A stretch of 64,000 nucleotides of DNA from NCBI RefSeq assembly GCF_016917755.1, contig NZ_CP070326.1, positions 1,178,001 to 1,242,000 of the forward strand, given 5' to 3'. How positions within the stretch are numbered: position 1 is the stretch's first letter; each line of letters starts with the position of its first letter. Of this stretch, positions 18,201 to 26,469 are shown in pieces. The notes below the pieces were generated by a model. The model was not told where the DNA came from, ran no database searches, and worked only from the letters and a program-made list of their open reading frames with translations. The position numbers and the translations under genes were made by a program. The stretch is from Streptomyces noursei. Its GTDB lineage: Bacteria; Actinomycetota; Actinomycetes; Streptomycetales; Streptomycetaceae.

Positions 18201-19088
18201 CTGAGCACACTCGTCGCCCCCGACCGGGGGCCGGCGGCGCTCCGCTCCCTCCTCACCGTCATCGACCGCACCCTGTCCACCACCGCGCCGCTTGGGGACG
18301 CCGCGCCCCCGTACACCCCGAGCGTGCTCGTCGGCCGGCCGCTGGCGCTGATGCGCGTACGTTTCGGAATCGACCTCGACGGGCCGCCGTACACGGACCC
18401 GTCGTGGAAGAACCTGCGCGCCCCGGAAGGACCGGCGTACCCCGGCTACCGGTGGCCGGTGCGGCTCGGCGAACGCAACGAGCTGGCGGACGGACTCGTG
18501 GGCTACTTCCACGGCGAGCACCACGACACGGACTACCGCGTCCTGCACACGGTCCTGGGGGCGGCCGAACTCCCCGACGCGGCACGGGACTACTTCGACC
18601 CCATCGGCACGGGCGCCTCACTGACACTCCCGGCGCGGCCACCGGGCAGTGATCCCGACAACCGCAACGCCGCATTCCTGACCCTGATCGCCGACCCGCG
18701 CGGCACGGTGCACGCCACGACGGAGATCCTGCCCACCGCCGAAGTCCGGCTGCCCGCGCGGCTCGTCGAGCCGCCACTGGCCGAACTCCCGGTGTCCTTC
18801 CGACTGGGACCGCTGCCAATGAGCGAGTACGTACCGGACCCTGCGGGGTCGCGTTCCGGACGGCCCGGGGAGGTGCCCGCACTCGTCCTGCCGCGCCCCT
18901 CCGACCGGCACGGCACATGGACCTGGGTGCAGAACGAGACGACCGACACGAGCACGACCACCACATACGCCTCCGACGGTGAACCCCGCCACCCGCGCCC
19001 CACCCCGACCCTCCGTTCCGGCCGCCTCACCCTACGGCCCACGCACAGCGCCGACCACGGCGATCAGCCCGAAGGAGAGCCCCGATGA
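15207..19088 (+). CDS. 1293-aa operon protein with central coiled coil
   Basis: Starts at the ATG of an ATGA overlap with the 781-aa gene. No signal peptide. The N-terminal region has EGVYLHWQLPQALTHGVDEQ and VFPLVPNRWLVVRQAVATLS. Residues about 385-470 are strongly helical and charged (VLAKLNEDQAAHDAAVQDLV, then DDRLQDATKAAKEQRDVVAR), a likely coiled coil that could mediate oligomerisation. The C-terminal half has several Trp/Tyr-rich strand segments (PLFFEWKVDYFPIEW, WFSQPLAGFTEQLAAR). I know of no described function. It is coupled to both neighbours, which points to fixed stoichiometry in a complex. Confidence 0.75.
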   Translation: MTANTPKEGQDSAVTLPPAAPGPQPLVVPLQIEALTVNERVRSAEVFQRWQANYALTRLDLSPEPPAFSNTDTAFNADPDREGVYLHWQLPQALTHGVDEQGDGVPVFPLVPNRWLVVRQAVATLSGARTDTGWIVESDYLDPAQGSSTYLDREGRLTRIGRRVDLADGAWREPGTPGGLFLTAVGPGLPTFAAYQPYNTDVFSVHDRTDDLDPDTAYQLSYLVAGWYSDPAADPLAGDLAARMAALEWTATGPVPDAARTVCHGTALDVQWQRRGSGMPASDRPDYVTVAVGNNTEHATKALKEYAARRAGSPPELAALLSAVHSGVLDLLEEPDGQFQAERAVHASWFTPEPGGYGWVLEDAEQPAAPEGRRRRPRAVRAAYAQVLAKLNEDQAAHDAAVQDLVAAQRRLYDLWWAANLPKLPDAPGEPAGKYREDLDDRLQDATKAAKEQRDVVARLRGAVPWGDTPDQLTTDIGRYQRNHGLPEDEVVLKRAVLPGFHRPNDPVVVIRGTKDRPVPPEREGSAAADPYAVSEGAYEDSEQDEDPPLDCRWPDALVSGVRVAGDQVSATDAQTPKPPNLPSPDGLSGVLSALLRELLHLASSNARTLATSTGFTGDVAALAEAMRTPHVNAVGTPGEYTAQWRQPWQPLFFEWKVDYFPIEWRGEPDGSHADRDNWSFDGTDYHWLGTGAHAVPRILSGRQFLAPTASETTAAALRQYARTHPGPAAAALRALARQVEDDADWFSQPLAGFTEQLAARASTPAALNPHSKLSPDLRTALTEAMGRTLPPNPGALPRPFIGWNESLYQSLRAGQFAFARLAVIDRFGHALPAIFPDPLALRFPPGNEPGDVIGVGVPARRFAPELPQELTPSWKDPQDPQDGHWTINPSTWYRFAQLTPRLTQPARAGFTLLDALDDLNPLATASAPDTTPVSAWLVPGHLDQALYTYGPDGTPLGELRTTLPPGGNPHVTWHALPYSRHHEIDDLSEEFPHLHRFLSTLVAPDRGPAALRSLLTVIDRTLSTTAPLGDAAPPYTPSVLVGRPLALMRVRFGIDLDGPPYTDPSWKNLRAPEGPAYPGYRWPVRLGERNELADGLVGYFHGEHHDTDYRVLHTVLGAAELPDAARDYFDPIGTGASLTLPARPPGSDPDNRNAAFLTLIADPRGTVHATTEILPTAEVRLPARLVEPPLAELPVSFRLGPLPMSEYVPDPAGSRSGRPGEVPALVLPRPSDRHGTWTWVQNETTDTSTTTTYASDGEPRHPRPTPTLRSGRLTLRPTHSADHGDQPEGEPR

Positions 19089-20434
19089 CCGACTGCGTGC
19101 TCAGCTACGCCCTGACGACCGTCCCCGCCCCGCTGACCGTCAGCCCCCCTGCCGTGGAGCCTGGGCAGGAGGACGAGAACTCCTACGCGTCCATCGACCT
19201 GGTCATCTCCAACAGCGGTTCCACACCCGTGCGGTGCAGCCGCATTGCCCTCGTGCTGCCCGTGGGTTCGCTCGCCCAGGACCTCGCGCTGACCGGCGAG
19301 GGCATCGCGCCGTACGTCGAGCCGGAATCCGGATGGACGATCGTCAGTCCGCAGCCAGACGTTCTGGTCGCCGTGCCGACGGCCGAGACAGCGGTGTTCC
19401 CGTCAGCGAGGGAGAACCGCGGTGACGCATCCGGTGCGAAGGTGCGGTTCGAAGTGGTGCCGCGGGACGGGACCAGTGAAGTCACCGTCGACGGCCTGTA
19501 CATCACGCTGAGCAATATCCTGGTCAGCGACAAGACCGGTATCGCCCGGATCGGGATCGAAGAATGGGCGACCACCGGGGACACGATTCCGGAAACGCCG
19601 AATACCTCGACGCTCGACGTCGCGAAATACCCGTTCCGCAGCGGAGCCAACCCGTCGCCAGGAGTCGGACGGGCGCTCGTCGCCCTCAAGGAACAGGGCG
19701 GCCCGCCGGCGACCCTGATCAACGCAGGGGCCCCGGTGAGACTGGAGTGGCACCACGCACCCGGCGACAGCCACGAACTGTATATGAACGGTCTGCGGAT
19801 CGACGATCCCTCGATCGCGGGCGGAAGCATGTATCAGGTTGGGCGGGACACGGTGTTGCGGGACACCGCACTCGCGCTGAAGACCGTGACACCGACGCCG
19901 GTTGGCGGGTTCGTGACTCGGTGGGACCACCTCACCGTGTGCGTGGCAGACCAGACCCTGGCCTCTCTGACAACGACGGGCGATGCGACGGTGGAGGGTG
20001 CCTTCGGGGTCACCGGACAAACGACGGTGAGCGCACTCGCGGCCACCGGAAACACCACGGTGGGAGGCACACTCGGCGTCACCGGCCAAACCACCGTGAG
20101 CGCACTCGCGGCCACCGAGAACGCCACGGTGGCGGGCACGCTCGGAGTCACCGGACAGACGACGGTGAACACACTCGCGGCCACCGGAAACACCACGGTG
20201 GGAGGCACACTCGGCGTCACGGGGCAAACGACGGTAGCCGGACTGAATGTGACAGGTGCCCTATCCGGCGTATCCGTGAAGGTGACGCCGGATGAACACT
20301 GGGACAAGGAGTGGAAAGAGAGTCAGGCCGGCGACAGGGAGGCCCCTGCGGGCAAGGTCATGGTCGGCCGCCACCATCGCGGGGACGAGAACGGCTGGAC
20401 CGGGCACAGGTACGCCAGGATCACCATCGACTGA
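19085..20434 (+). CDS. Fibre-like protein with four 23-residue repeats
   Basis: 449 aa, starting at an ATGA overlap with the 1293-aa gene. Residues 1-290 are a beta-rich globular part (YASIDLVISNSGSTPVRCSR, then VRFEVVPRDGTSEVTVDGLY). Residues 295-386 are four consecutive 23-residue repeats of the form LAATGNTTVGGTLGVTGQTT plus three residues. Such short hydrophobic-Thr-Gly repeats are typical of beta-helical or triple-beta-spiral fibres in phage tail-fibre proteins. The final 60 residues (DEHWDKEWKESQAGDREAPA) form a small polar cap. No signal peptide. I infer a trimeric fibre or adhesin that completes the operon's assembly; the receptor is unknown. Confidence 0.75.
   Translation: MTDCVLSYALTTVPAPLTVSPPAVEPGQEDENSYASIDLVISNSGSTPVRCSRIALVLPVGSLAQDLALTGEGIAPYVEPESGWTIVSPQPDVLVAVPTAETAVFPSARENRGDASGAKVRFEVVPRDGTSEVTVDGLYITLSNILVSDKTGIARIGIEEWATTGDTIPETPNTSTLDVAKYPFRSGANPSPGVGRALVALKEQGGPPATLINAGAPVRLEWHHAPGDSHELYMNGLRIDDPSIAGGSMYQVGRDTVLRDTALALKTVTPTPVGGFVTRWDHLTVCVADQTLASLTTTGDATVEGAFGVTGQTTVSALAATGNTTVGGTLGVTGQTTVSALAATENATVAGTLGVTGQTTVNTLAATGNTTVGGTLGVTGQTTVAGLNVTGALSGVSVKVTPDEHWDKEWKESQAGDREAPAGKVMVGRHHRGDENGWTGHRYARITID
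19967..20242 (+). repeat. Four tandem 69-bp repeats encoding the fibre
   Basis: Four in-frame copies of a 69-bp unit. Copies 2 and 4 are nearly identical; copies 1 and 3 differ at several positions (TGDATVEGAFG and TENATVAGTLG against TGNTTVGGTLG). Repeat number could change by slippage without shifting the frame. Confidence 0.85.
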
Positions 20435-20473
20435 CCTCGGTCCGTCGCGCGCCCGGCAGAGGCGGAGGACGCA

Positions 20474-20698
20474 GTGACGACCATGCCGTTCACACCCCCA
20501 GGTGTTCTGTTCAGTGCGGAACAGCTTGATTGCGTGCGGGCGAAAGTGAGGTCCGGGCAGGAACCATGGCAGACCGCCCATGCCCCGGTCGAGGAACTCA
20601 CCGGCAACCCCGGCACGGACATCCGGCTGGGCCCCGTCACCGAGATCGGCTACAACGCTCTCCACCACCGACTCGGCGTACCGATGGTCAACCCTTAG
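20474..20698 (+). pseudogene. Alginate-lyase-family scar
   Basis: 74 aa from a GTG with GGAGG upstream. The start, FTPPGVLFSAEQLDCVRAKV followed by GQEPW, matches the N-terminal segment of alginate lyase family proteins (F.HPGVLVS..QLDFVR.KV..G..PW). The end, PVTEIGYNALHHRLGVPM, resembles their C-terminal part. An intact member has well over 300 residues, so most of the catalytic domain has been deleted in frame. Assignment is from recalled consensus. Confidence 0.5.
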
Positions 20699-20751
20699 GC
20701 TGACCGCTATGCGATGGGGGGGATCGTTCGGCACGGGTCCGGTGCACCGCC

Positions 20752-21150
20752 TTGGTGTACGTGGTGGGATTTCTGGAAGGAGCGGGAGCACACGGATACT
20801 TTGTCGCGACGGGCGGCCTGGATGCCTACAGCTACGCACCGATGCCCGTCCAACTGCTCTTCCACGCACTCCTGCTGCTCGATGCGTTGGTCGCACTGCT
20901 GATCATCTGCGCCCGTCCTGCTGCGCCACTGCTCGGTGCCGCGGTGATGCTCGCGGACTTGGTCGGCAACTGGACCGTCGCCTGGAACGCGGTCATGGCT
21001 CACCCGACCACGTTTCTCCGCCCCGTAGGGCTCTTGCCGATCACGCTCTTCGGCGTCTTCGTCCTCGGCACGGCGCTTCCGCTCCGCCGGGCGCTGATGC
21101 CCGGCGGACACCTCAGCGCCTATGTGCCCTCTCCGCCCAAGGCAGGATGA
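20752..21150 (+). CDS. Small four-helix membrane protein
   Basis: About 132 aa with four hydrophobic helices: an N-terminal VYVVGFLEGAG, LLFHALLLLDALVALLIICA, LLGAAVMLADLVGNWTVAWN and LLPITLFGVFVLGTALPLRR. The frame is limited by a stop at 20701, and only TTG/GTG codons (20752, 20755) are available as starts, so the beginning is uncertain. Family not recognised. A strong hairpin follows the stop codon at once. Confidence 0.65.
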   Translation: MVYVVGFLEGAGAHGYFVATGGLDAYSYAPMPVQLLFHALLLLDALVALLIICARPAAPLLGAAVMLADLVGNWTVAWNAVMAHPTTFLRPVGLLPITLFGVFVLGTALPLRRALMPGGHLSAYVPSPPKAG

Positions 21151-21190
21151 GGGGCAGTACGTCAGCCCGGCCGGGCTGACGTACTGCCCC
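21151..21190. terminator. Perfect 20-bp-arm hairpin terminator
   Basis: ggggcagtacgtcagcccgg is followed directly by its exact reverse complement. It begins immediately after the stop of the small membrane protein gene and precedes the SDR gene, in the usual place for a Streptomyces terminator without a U-tract. Confidence 0.85.
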
Positions 21191-21293
21191 CTCCCCCCCC
21201 GCAAGCGATCGGGGCGCAACAGCCGTCTCCTGGGTGGCAGACCGCTGTCATCGGCAGACCTGTCGCTGGAAAGCCATGGCAGGATCCGTGGGT

Positions 21294-22034
21294 ATGAGGA
21301 TCGAACAGGAAGATCGGCCCGTAGCCCTGGTCACCGGGTCAACGTCGGGGATCGGAGAGGCCGTCGCGCGCAGGCTGGCGGCGGACGGGATACGAGTCGT
21401 CGTGCACTCGCGGCGCAGTGCGGAGGCCGGGGAGGCGCTGGCGGCGGAGCTCGGCGGGACGTACGTGCGGGCGGACCTGGCGGTGGAGGAGGAGGCCCGG
21501 GGGCTGGTCGAGGCGGCGCTCGACCGGTACGGGCGGCTGGACGTGCTGGTGAACAACGCGGGCATCAGCTGGCCGATCCCGCACGACGACCTGGCCGCGG
21601 CGACACCCGCGGACTGGCGCCAACTGCTGGAGGTCAACCTGATCGCGCCGTGGGTGCTGTGCACAGCGGCACTTCCGGCGCTGCGCCAATCCCCCGTGGG
21701 CGGCAGCATCGTGAACGTCACCAGCCACGCCGGGGTGCGCCCGAAGGGCTCGTCGGTCCCGTACGCGGCGAGCAAGGCCGCGCTCAATCACGTGACCCGG
21801 CTGCTCGCGGCCGCGCTCGGGCCTGAGGTGCGGGTCAACGCGGTGGCCCCGGGTCTGGTGGACACGCCGATGACGAAGGACTGGGCGCAGGCGCACGAGC
21901 TGTGGCGGGACCGCGCGCCCATGCGCCGTCCGGCCCAGCCCGCCGACGTGGCCGACCTGGTGGCGTCGCTGATCGCCAACACCTATCTCACCGGCGAGGT
22001 CGTCGTGCTCGACGGCGGACTGAACCTGACCTGA
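21294..22034 (+). CDS. Short-chain dehydrogenase/reductase
   Basis: 246 aa from the ATG at 21294. All classical SDR motifs are present: cofactor loop VTGSTSGIGEAVARRLA, structural NNAG (VLVNNAGISWP), Ser in NVTSHAGV, the catalytic pair in VPYAASKAALNHVTRLLA (YxxxK) and VAPGLVDTPMT. ..VVHSRRS after the second strand has Ser/Arg residues typical of NADP(H) preference. It fits the FabG-like group. The substrate cannot be inferred, since its neighbours are unrelated. Confidence 0.85.
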   Translation: MRIEQEDRPVALVTGSTSGIGEAVARRLAADGIRVVVHSRRSAEAGEALAAELGGTYVRADLAVEEEARGLVEAALDRYGRLDVLVNNAGISWPIPHDDLAAATPADWRQLLEVNLIAPWVLCTAALPALRQSPVGGSIVNVTSHAGVRPKGSSVPYAASKAALNHVTRLLAAALGPEVRVNAVAPGLVDTPMTKDWAQAHELWRDRAPMRRPAQPADVADLVASLIANTYLTGEVVVLDGGLNLT

Positions 22035-22276
22035 GAGGCCACCCGCCCACGCGGCGCCACCCGTCCGGGCCCGGGGCGTGCATCGAGAACAACGTCCCAT
22101 CCGGGCGGTATCGCCTGTGTCGTTCCCGCGTGACGCCCGGCGCTGGTAATGACTCGTGCCGCACGGATTAAAGGCGGAATCAGGTCGGTAAAGAAATCCC
22201 CCGCATCCGGTGAGAAATTCCTTGAAATGGCGGACTGCGACGCAACGGGCCTCGAACATGCCGAAGACTTCTGCGC

Positions 22277-24409
22277 ATGGCTACGACAGTCCCCGACAGA
22301 ACCACTCCCACCGGCGGCGCCCCCCGTCGCGCGCCCTGGCGATCTCCGGTGGGTCAGCCGGCCTACGCGCGTCCGGCGTTGCTCGTCATCGCCGTGCTCG
22401 CCGCCGTGCTCTACGCGTGGGGGATCAACCACAGCCATTACCACACCTTCTACGCGAACGCCGTGCGCAGTATGACGCAGAGTTGGCAGGCGTTCTTCTA
22501 CGGTTCGTTCGACCCGGGCAATTCCATCACCCTCGACAAACTGCCGGGATTCCTCTGGCCGCAGGCGCTCTCCGCCCGGATATTCGGCTTCCACCCATGG
22601 GCGTTGACGCTTCCTCAGGTAATGGAGGGGGTGGCGAGCCTGCTGGTGCTGTATCGGGTGGTGCGCCGTTGGGCGGGCGACAATGCGGCACTGATCGCGA
22701 GCGTCGCATTCCTGTTGACGCCGGTGGCGGTGGGGCTGTTCCGCACTGCCGTCGAGGACCCGTTGTTCACCTTGTGCGTGCTGCTCGCGGCGGAGGCCAC
22801 CCAGCGGGCGGCGGAGGCCGGCCGGTTGCGCCCACTGGTGATGGCCGGCGTCTGGGTCGGCATCGGCTTCCAGTCGAAGATGCTGGAGGCGTGGGTGGTC
22901 CTTCCCGCGCTCGCCGCGGTGTATCTGCTCTCGGCACCGGTCCCCTTGCGGAAGCGGCTGGCGCGGCTCGGGATCTCCACGGTGGTGATGGTCGCCGTCT
23001 CCGCCTCGTGGATGGTGGTCGCCGCCCTCACCCCGGCCAAGGATCGGCCGTATGTCGACGGCACCACCAACAACTCCGCGTTCAGCATGGTGGTTGGCTA
23101 CAACTTCCTGAACCGCTTCTCGTCGCTGGGGATCAGCGCGGCCTCCACCGGCAGCATCAGCGCGACGCGCGGAGGCGGGGGCCACGGCGGCGGCCAGGAT
23201 GCGGATCACGGCGGTGCGTCGCACGGCGCCCGGGCGGGTGCCGGCCATCCGTCCGTCCCGTCGCACGGCGGCGGGCCGGGCGGCTTCGGCGGGGGCGGCG
23301 ACCGCGGCCAGGACGGCTGGTCGAAGATGTTCGGCCCGTCGCTGGCGTCGCAGACCGGCTGGCTCTACCCGCTCGCCGCCGTCGCGGTCGTCTGCGGCCT
23401 GCTCTGGCGCCGGGGCCGGCCCCGCACGGACCGGATCCGCGCGGATTTCGTCCTCTGGGGCACCTGGTTGACCACGTACTTCCTGGTCTTCAGCGCGGGC
23501 AGCGTCGCTGGCCACACGTACTACATGGGCGTGATCGCGGTGCCGCTCGCCGCGCTGGCCGGCGGCGGCCTCTCCCTGCTGTGGGGCGCGTACCGGGCCG
23601 GAGGTCGCCGCGGATGGGTGCTGCCCGGCGCAGTCGCCGCGACGGTGGCCTGGGGCGCCTACCTCGCCGGCGAGTTCCCCTCGTTCCTGCCGTGGTTGGT
23701 GCCGGCAATGGGCGCACTGGCGCTGATCGCCGTCGTCCTGTTGGTCCTCGCCCGACCGAGCGGCACCCGGCGCGGTGGCCGCATCGCCCTCGCCGGCCTC
23801 GGCGCCTCGCTCGCCGCTGTGCTGCTCGCGCCGGGCGCATGGGCGGTGCAGGTCTTCAACCCGACCTACGGCAGCTCCGGGATGGGCGCGGTCGGTCCGA
23901 CCGGCACCCACCGCGGCCACGGGGCGGCGACGTCACCGGGCAGTGGGCACCTGAAGGGCGGCTTCGACGATTCCAGCGGCCAACTGACGTCCGAACAGCG
24001 TAAGTTGCTCGCGTTTGCCACCGCCCACCAGGGGTCGGCCGAGTACGTCTTCGCCACCAACGGCTGGAACAGCGCCTCCCCGTACATCCTGGCCACCGGT
24101 GCCCGTGTCCTTCCCCTGGGCGGCTTCAGCGGCCAGGTCCCGTTCCCCACCGCGGTCCGGTTCCGGCAGTTGGTCGAGGCGGGCACGGTCCGCTACGTCC
24201 TGCTGGGCCAGGCACGCGGCATGGCCGGGATGTTCGGCGGCGGTACCGGCCGGGGCACGACGCCCGCCACCCGGATCACCGACTGGGTCCGGCACGCCTG
24301 CGCCCGCGTCCCCGCCTCGGCCTACGACGGTGCGCAGCCCCCGACGACCGCACCGGCCCGAGCAAGCCGCGCCGCCCAGACCCTCTACCGGTGCGGACCA
24401 GGCCGCTGA
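22277..24409 (+). CDS. GT39-type polyprenol-dependent glycosyltransferase
   Basis: 710 aa integral membrane protein. After a short basic N-terminus the first helix leads into a large extracytoplasmic loop, YYHTFY-like NHSHYHTFYANAVRSM, with LDKLPGFLWPQALSARIFG, the diagnostic phrase of ArnT/PMT-like family 39 proteins in actinobacteria. About a dozen hydrophobic helices follow. A Gly/His/Asp-rich insert (GGGGHGGGQDADHGGASHG) at about residues 298-355 is a disordered loop. The C-terminal 180 residues are soluble (FATNGWNSASPYILATGARV). These enzymes move sugars from a polyprenyl phosphate carrier to envelope acceptors. The acceptor is unknown. Confidence 0.85.
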   Translation: MATTVPDRTTPTGGAPRRAPWRSPVGQPAYARPALLVIAVLAAVLYAWGINHSHYHTFYANAVRSMTQSWQAFFYGSFDPGNSITLDKLPGFLWPQALSARIFGFHPWALTLPQVMEGVASLLVLYRVVRRWAGDNAALIASVAFLLTPVAVGLFRTAVEDPLFTLCVLLAAEATQRAAEAGRLRPLVMAGVWVGIGFQSKMLEAWVVLPALAAVYLLSAPVPLRKRLARLGISTVVMVAVSASWMVVAALTPAKDRPYVDGTTNNSAFSMVVGYNFLNRFSSLGISAASTGSISATRGGGGHGGGQDADHGGASHGARAGAGHPSVPSHGGGPGGFGGGGDRGQDGWSKMFGPSLASQTGWLYPLAAVAVVCGLLWRRGRPRTDRIRADFVLWGTWLTTYFLVFSAGSVAGHTYYMGVIAVPLAALAGGGLSLLWGAYRAGGRRGWVLPGAVAATVAWGAYLAGEFPSFLPWLVPAMGALALIAVVLLVLARPSGTRRGGRIALAGLGASLAAVLLAPGAWAVQVFNPTYGSSGMGAVGPTGTHRGHGAATSPGSGHLKGGFDDSSGQLTSEQRKLLAFATAHQGSAEYVFATNGWNSASPYILATGARVLPLGGFSGQVPFPTAVRFRQLVEAGTVRYVLLGQARGMAGMFGGGTGRGTTPATRITDWVRHACARVPASAYDGAQPPTTAPARASRAAQTLYRCGPGR

Positions 24410-24573
24410 GGCGGCGGCGGGGCCCACGGCGTCGTCTACCCGATCGAGGGCGCTCGTGGCCTCCGGGTGGTGCTGTTCCTCCAGGTCAGCACCACCCGGC
24501 CTGATGGTGGGTCCGGCTCCCGGCGCAGTGTGCGCGGCCGCCGGCTCATGCGTCTCTCACCCCCGGAGAGGTT

Positions 24574-25227
24574 TCAGCGGGACCGGTACCTCGGCTCGCC
24601 AGATGGATCCCAGGAGGTCCGAGTGGGACTGGTGGTGTCGCGTTCGGCCGCGTCCAACCAACCGGTCAGGTCCGCCCGGGCTCTTGCTACCCGCGAGCGC
24701 ACCGTGCCGACGGGGCAGCCTGCCACCGCCGCGGCGTCGCCGTAGGGCAGTCCGAGCACCTGGGTGAGGAGAAACGCCTCCCGGCGGGTGTCGTCCAGGG
24801 CGTCGAGCAGGTCGCGCAGCGCCACGCCCTCGTCGAACTCGGGGAGTCCGGCGGGTTGTGCCCGTTCTGCCGCCGCCTGCCAGTCCGCGGAGTTGACGAT
24901 GCGCGGGCGGGTGGCGGCGGACCGGTAGCGGTCGATCACCACCCGCCGGGCGATCGACAGCAGCCAGACGCGGGCGCACGAACGTCCGGCGTACCTCGGC
25001 AGGCTGGTCAGCGCCCGCAGATAGGTGTCCTGGGTCAGATCGTCCGCGCTGTTCACGTCGGAGCTCAGGTGGGCCACGAACCGCCATACGTCACGGTGGG
25101 TGGCCCGGACGAAGCGTTCCACCGCTTCGGGGTTTCCGCTGCGGGCGGCCAGCGCCCAGCGGGTCACGTTCTCGTCGTTCCTGGTTGATCGCGATGGGTG
25201 GCCGGGTGCCATGTGGGCAGGAGTCAT
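24574..25227 (-). CDS. ECF RNA polymerase sigma factor (SigC-like)
   Basis: 217 aa. Region 2 reads VERFVRATHRDVWRFVAHLS, then SADDLTQDTYLRAL (the DxTQ core motif) and WLLSIARRVVIDRYR. Region 4 reads DALDDTRREAFLLTQVLGLP and then GTVRSRVARARADL, the DNA-recognition helix-turn-helix. The start at 25227 has AAGGA about 10 nt upstream. It lies 263 bp downstream of, and on the same strand as, a His/Met-rich membrane protein gene, so it may be the second gene of that transcript. No zinc-finger anti-sigma gene is adjacent in the window, which is unusual for this group. Confidence 0.9.
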   Translation of the reverse strand: MTPAHMAPGHPSRSTRNDENVTRWALAARSGNPEAVERFVRATHRDVWRFVAHLSSDVNSADDLTQDTYLRALTSLPRYAGRSCARVWLLSIARRVVIDRYRSAATRPRIVNSADWQAAAERAQPAGLPEFDEGVALRDLLDALDDTRREAFLLTQVLGLPYGDAAAVAGCPVGTVRSRVARARADLTGWLDAAERDTTSPTRTSWDPSGEPRYRSR

Positions 25228-25490
25228 CGCCTGGTGTCCTTCTCGGCTGCGGGGCCGCCCGAGTGCGGGCAGCCGCCCGTCGATGAGTCGCCCCTGAGAC
25301 GTGGCAGGCCGGAAGACGGCACGGCGGCAGGCACGCCGGGGCTACAGAGGCAGGTGCTGGCGGGCATGCCACGTCCTGGTCCCGCCGCATGACGGCGACG
25401 GGGTGTCCGGGCACGCCGGTGTTTCGCTCGCCGCCGGGTCGCTTCCGATGAGGGGATGCTCACCGGAGGAAGGTGCGCCGGGACGATCGG

Positions 25491-26327
25491 TCAGTGCCAA
25501 CGGGGCATCGTGGGCGGACCTCGGCGCGAGAGGGTGTATTGCAGCAGTGCCCCACAACACAGGGGTGGGGCAAAGGCGGTTGCCGGCGTGGTGGACGGGG
25601 CGCGCGGGCCGGTCCGGCGCAGGACGGCCAGGACGAGCACCAGCGGTGCGAAGACCACGGCGACCAGGGCGTGGGCGAGCCGGAACGCGGCGGCCTCGCC
25701 CTGCCAGAGCCACCACCCGCACACCGCCGCGGCGAGAAGATGGGCAAGGAGCATGCCCAGGTGACCGTGGCCAGGGTGCGCGATCGGCATCGGGTCCAGC
25801 TGGTGGTCCACCGGCAGCGCGGCGCCGCCCATGTGTGCCATGCCGTCGTGGGGCATGGCCTCCATACCGGGCAGGGGGCCCGCGGTGCTCGTGCCGTCGT
25901 GGGGCGGCGGCGGAGCGGAAACGTGGGTGAGGGGCATGCCCGGCCCGGCGTGGCGCGGCAGCAGGTCCGCTGCCCGCTGCCCGTGCCACGCACCCTGGTG
26001 CCCGGACATGCCGCACACCAAGTGCCGGAGCCAGGCGATGCCGTGCCATCGGCCGCCGGACGGGCCGGTCGCCAGCGTCTGCGCCAGGGAGAGCAGGAAG
26101 TGCAGGACCAACTGGGCGGTGACGGTGGCACCGACGACGAACAGTGCGCCGCGCTCCCGTCCGGTCAGCCGCCACGCCGCCCCGAAGGTGCCGGCGACCG
26201 CCGCGGCCAAGCCCCACCAGGGGACGGCTCCCTCGGACATCAGGGAGTGCCCCAGGGCCGTCGTCGGCACACAGACGGCCGCGAAGACCGCGGCGCGGGT
26301 GGTGCGTGAAGCCGGCCCGGGAGTCAT
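25491..26327 (-). CDS. His/Met-rich polytopic membrane protein, metal-related
   Basis: 278 aa from the ATG at 26327. The N-terminal half has helices AAVFAAVCVPTTALGHSL, WGLAAAVAGTFGAAW and LFVVGATVTAQLVLHFLLSL. A long external loop (about residues 105-185) is rich in His and Met: GMSGHQGAWHGQ, HDGTSTAGPLPGMEAMPHDG and MAHMGGAALPVDH. Two or three more helices follow (LLAHLLAAAVCGWWLW, LAHALVAVVFAPLVLVLAVL). The loop composition is that of copper-binding proteins, and similar proteins occur near copC/ycnI-type genes in Streptomyces, so copper handling is a reasonable inference. The following ECF sigma factor may respond to the same stress. Confidence 0.7.
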   Translation of the reverse strand: MTPGPASRTTRAAVFAAVCVPTTALGHSLMSEGAVPWWGLAAAVAGTFGAAWRLTGRERGALFVVGATVTAQLVLHFLLSLAQTLATGPSGGRWHGIAWLRHLVCGMSGHQGAWHGQRAADLLPRHAGPGMPLTHVSAPPPPHDGTSTAGPLPGMEAMPHDGMAHMGGAALPVDHQLDPMPIAHPGHGHLGMLLAHLLAAAVCGWWLWQGEAAAFRLAHALVAVVFAPLVLVLAVLRRTGPRAPSTTPATAFAPPLCCGALLQYTLSRRGPPTMPRWH

Positions 26328-26469
26328 GGCCGGAATCGTGCCATCGCCTGCACGGGAGACGACAGGGCGGACGCGGCTCGTCTGCGCGCCCCCACACGCC
26401 GCCGTCGTGCGCCCCACATGCGCCGGGGCTCCCCGCCGGGGACTGCGGCCGTCGAGGCGGCCTCCCGCA

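Noticed and set aside
8792..18548. Long minus-strand open frames opposite the four-gene operon
   Set aside because: Shadow frames. The plus-strand genes have start/stop overlaps, a ribosome binding site and protein-like composition.
8192..20434. Ordinary tailocin or extracellular contractile injection system
   Set aside because: No sheath, tube, baseplate, spike or AAA ATPase gene is present; only the last gene looks fibre-like.
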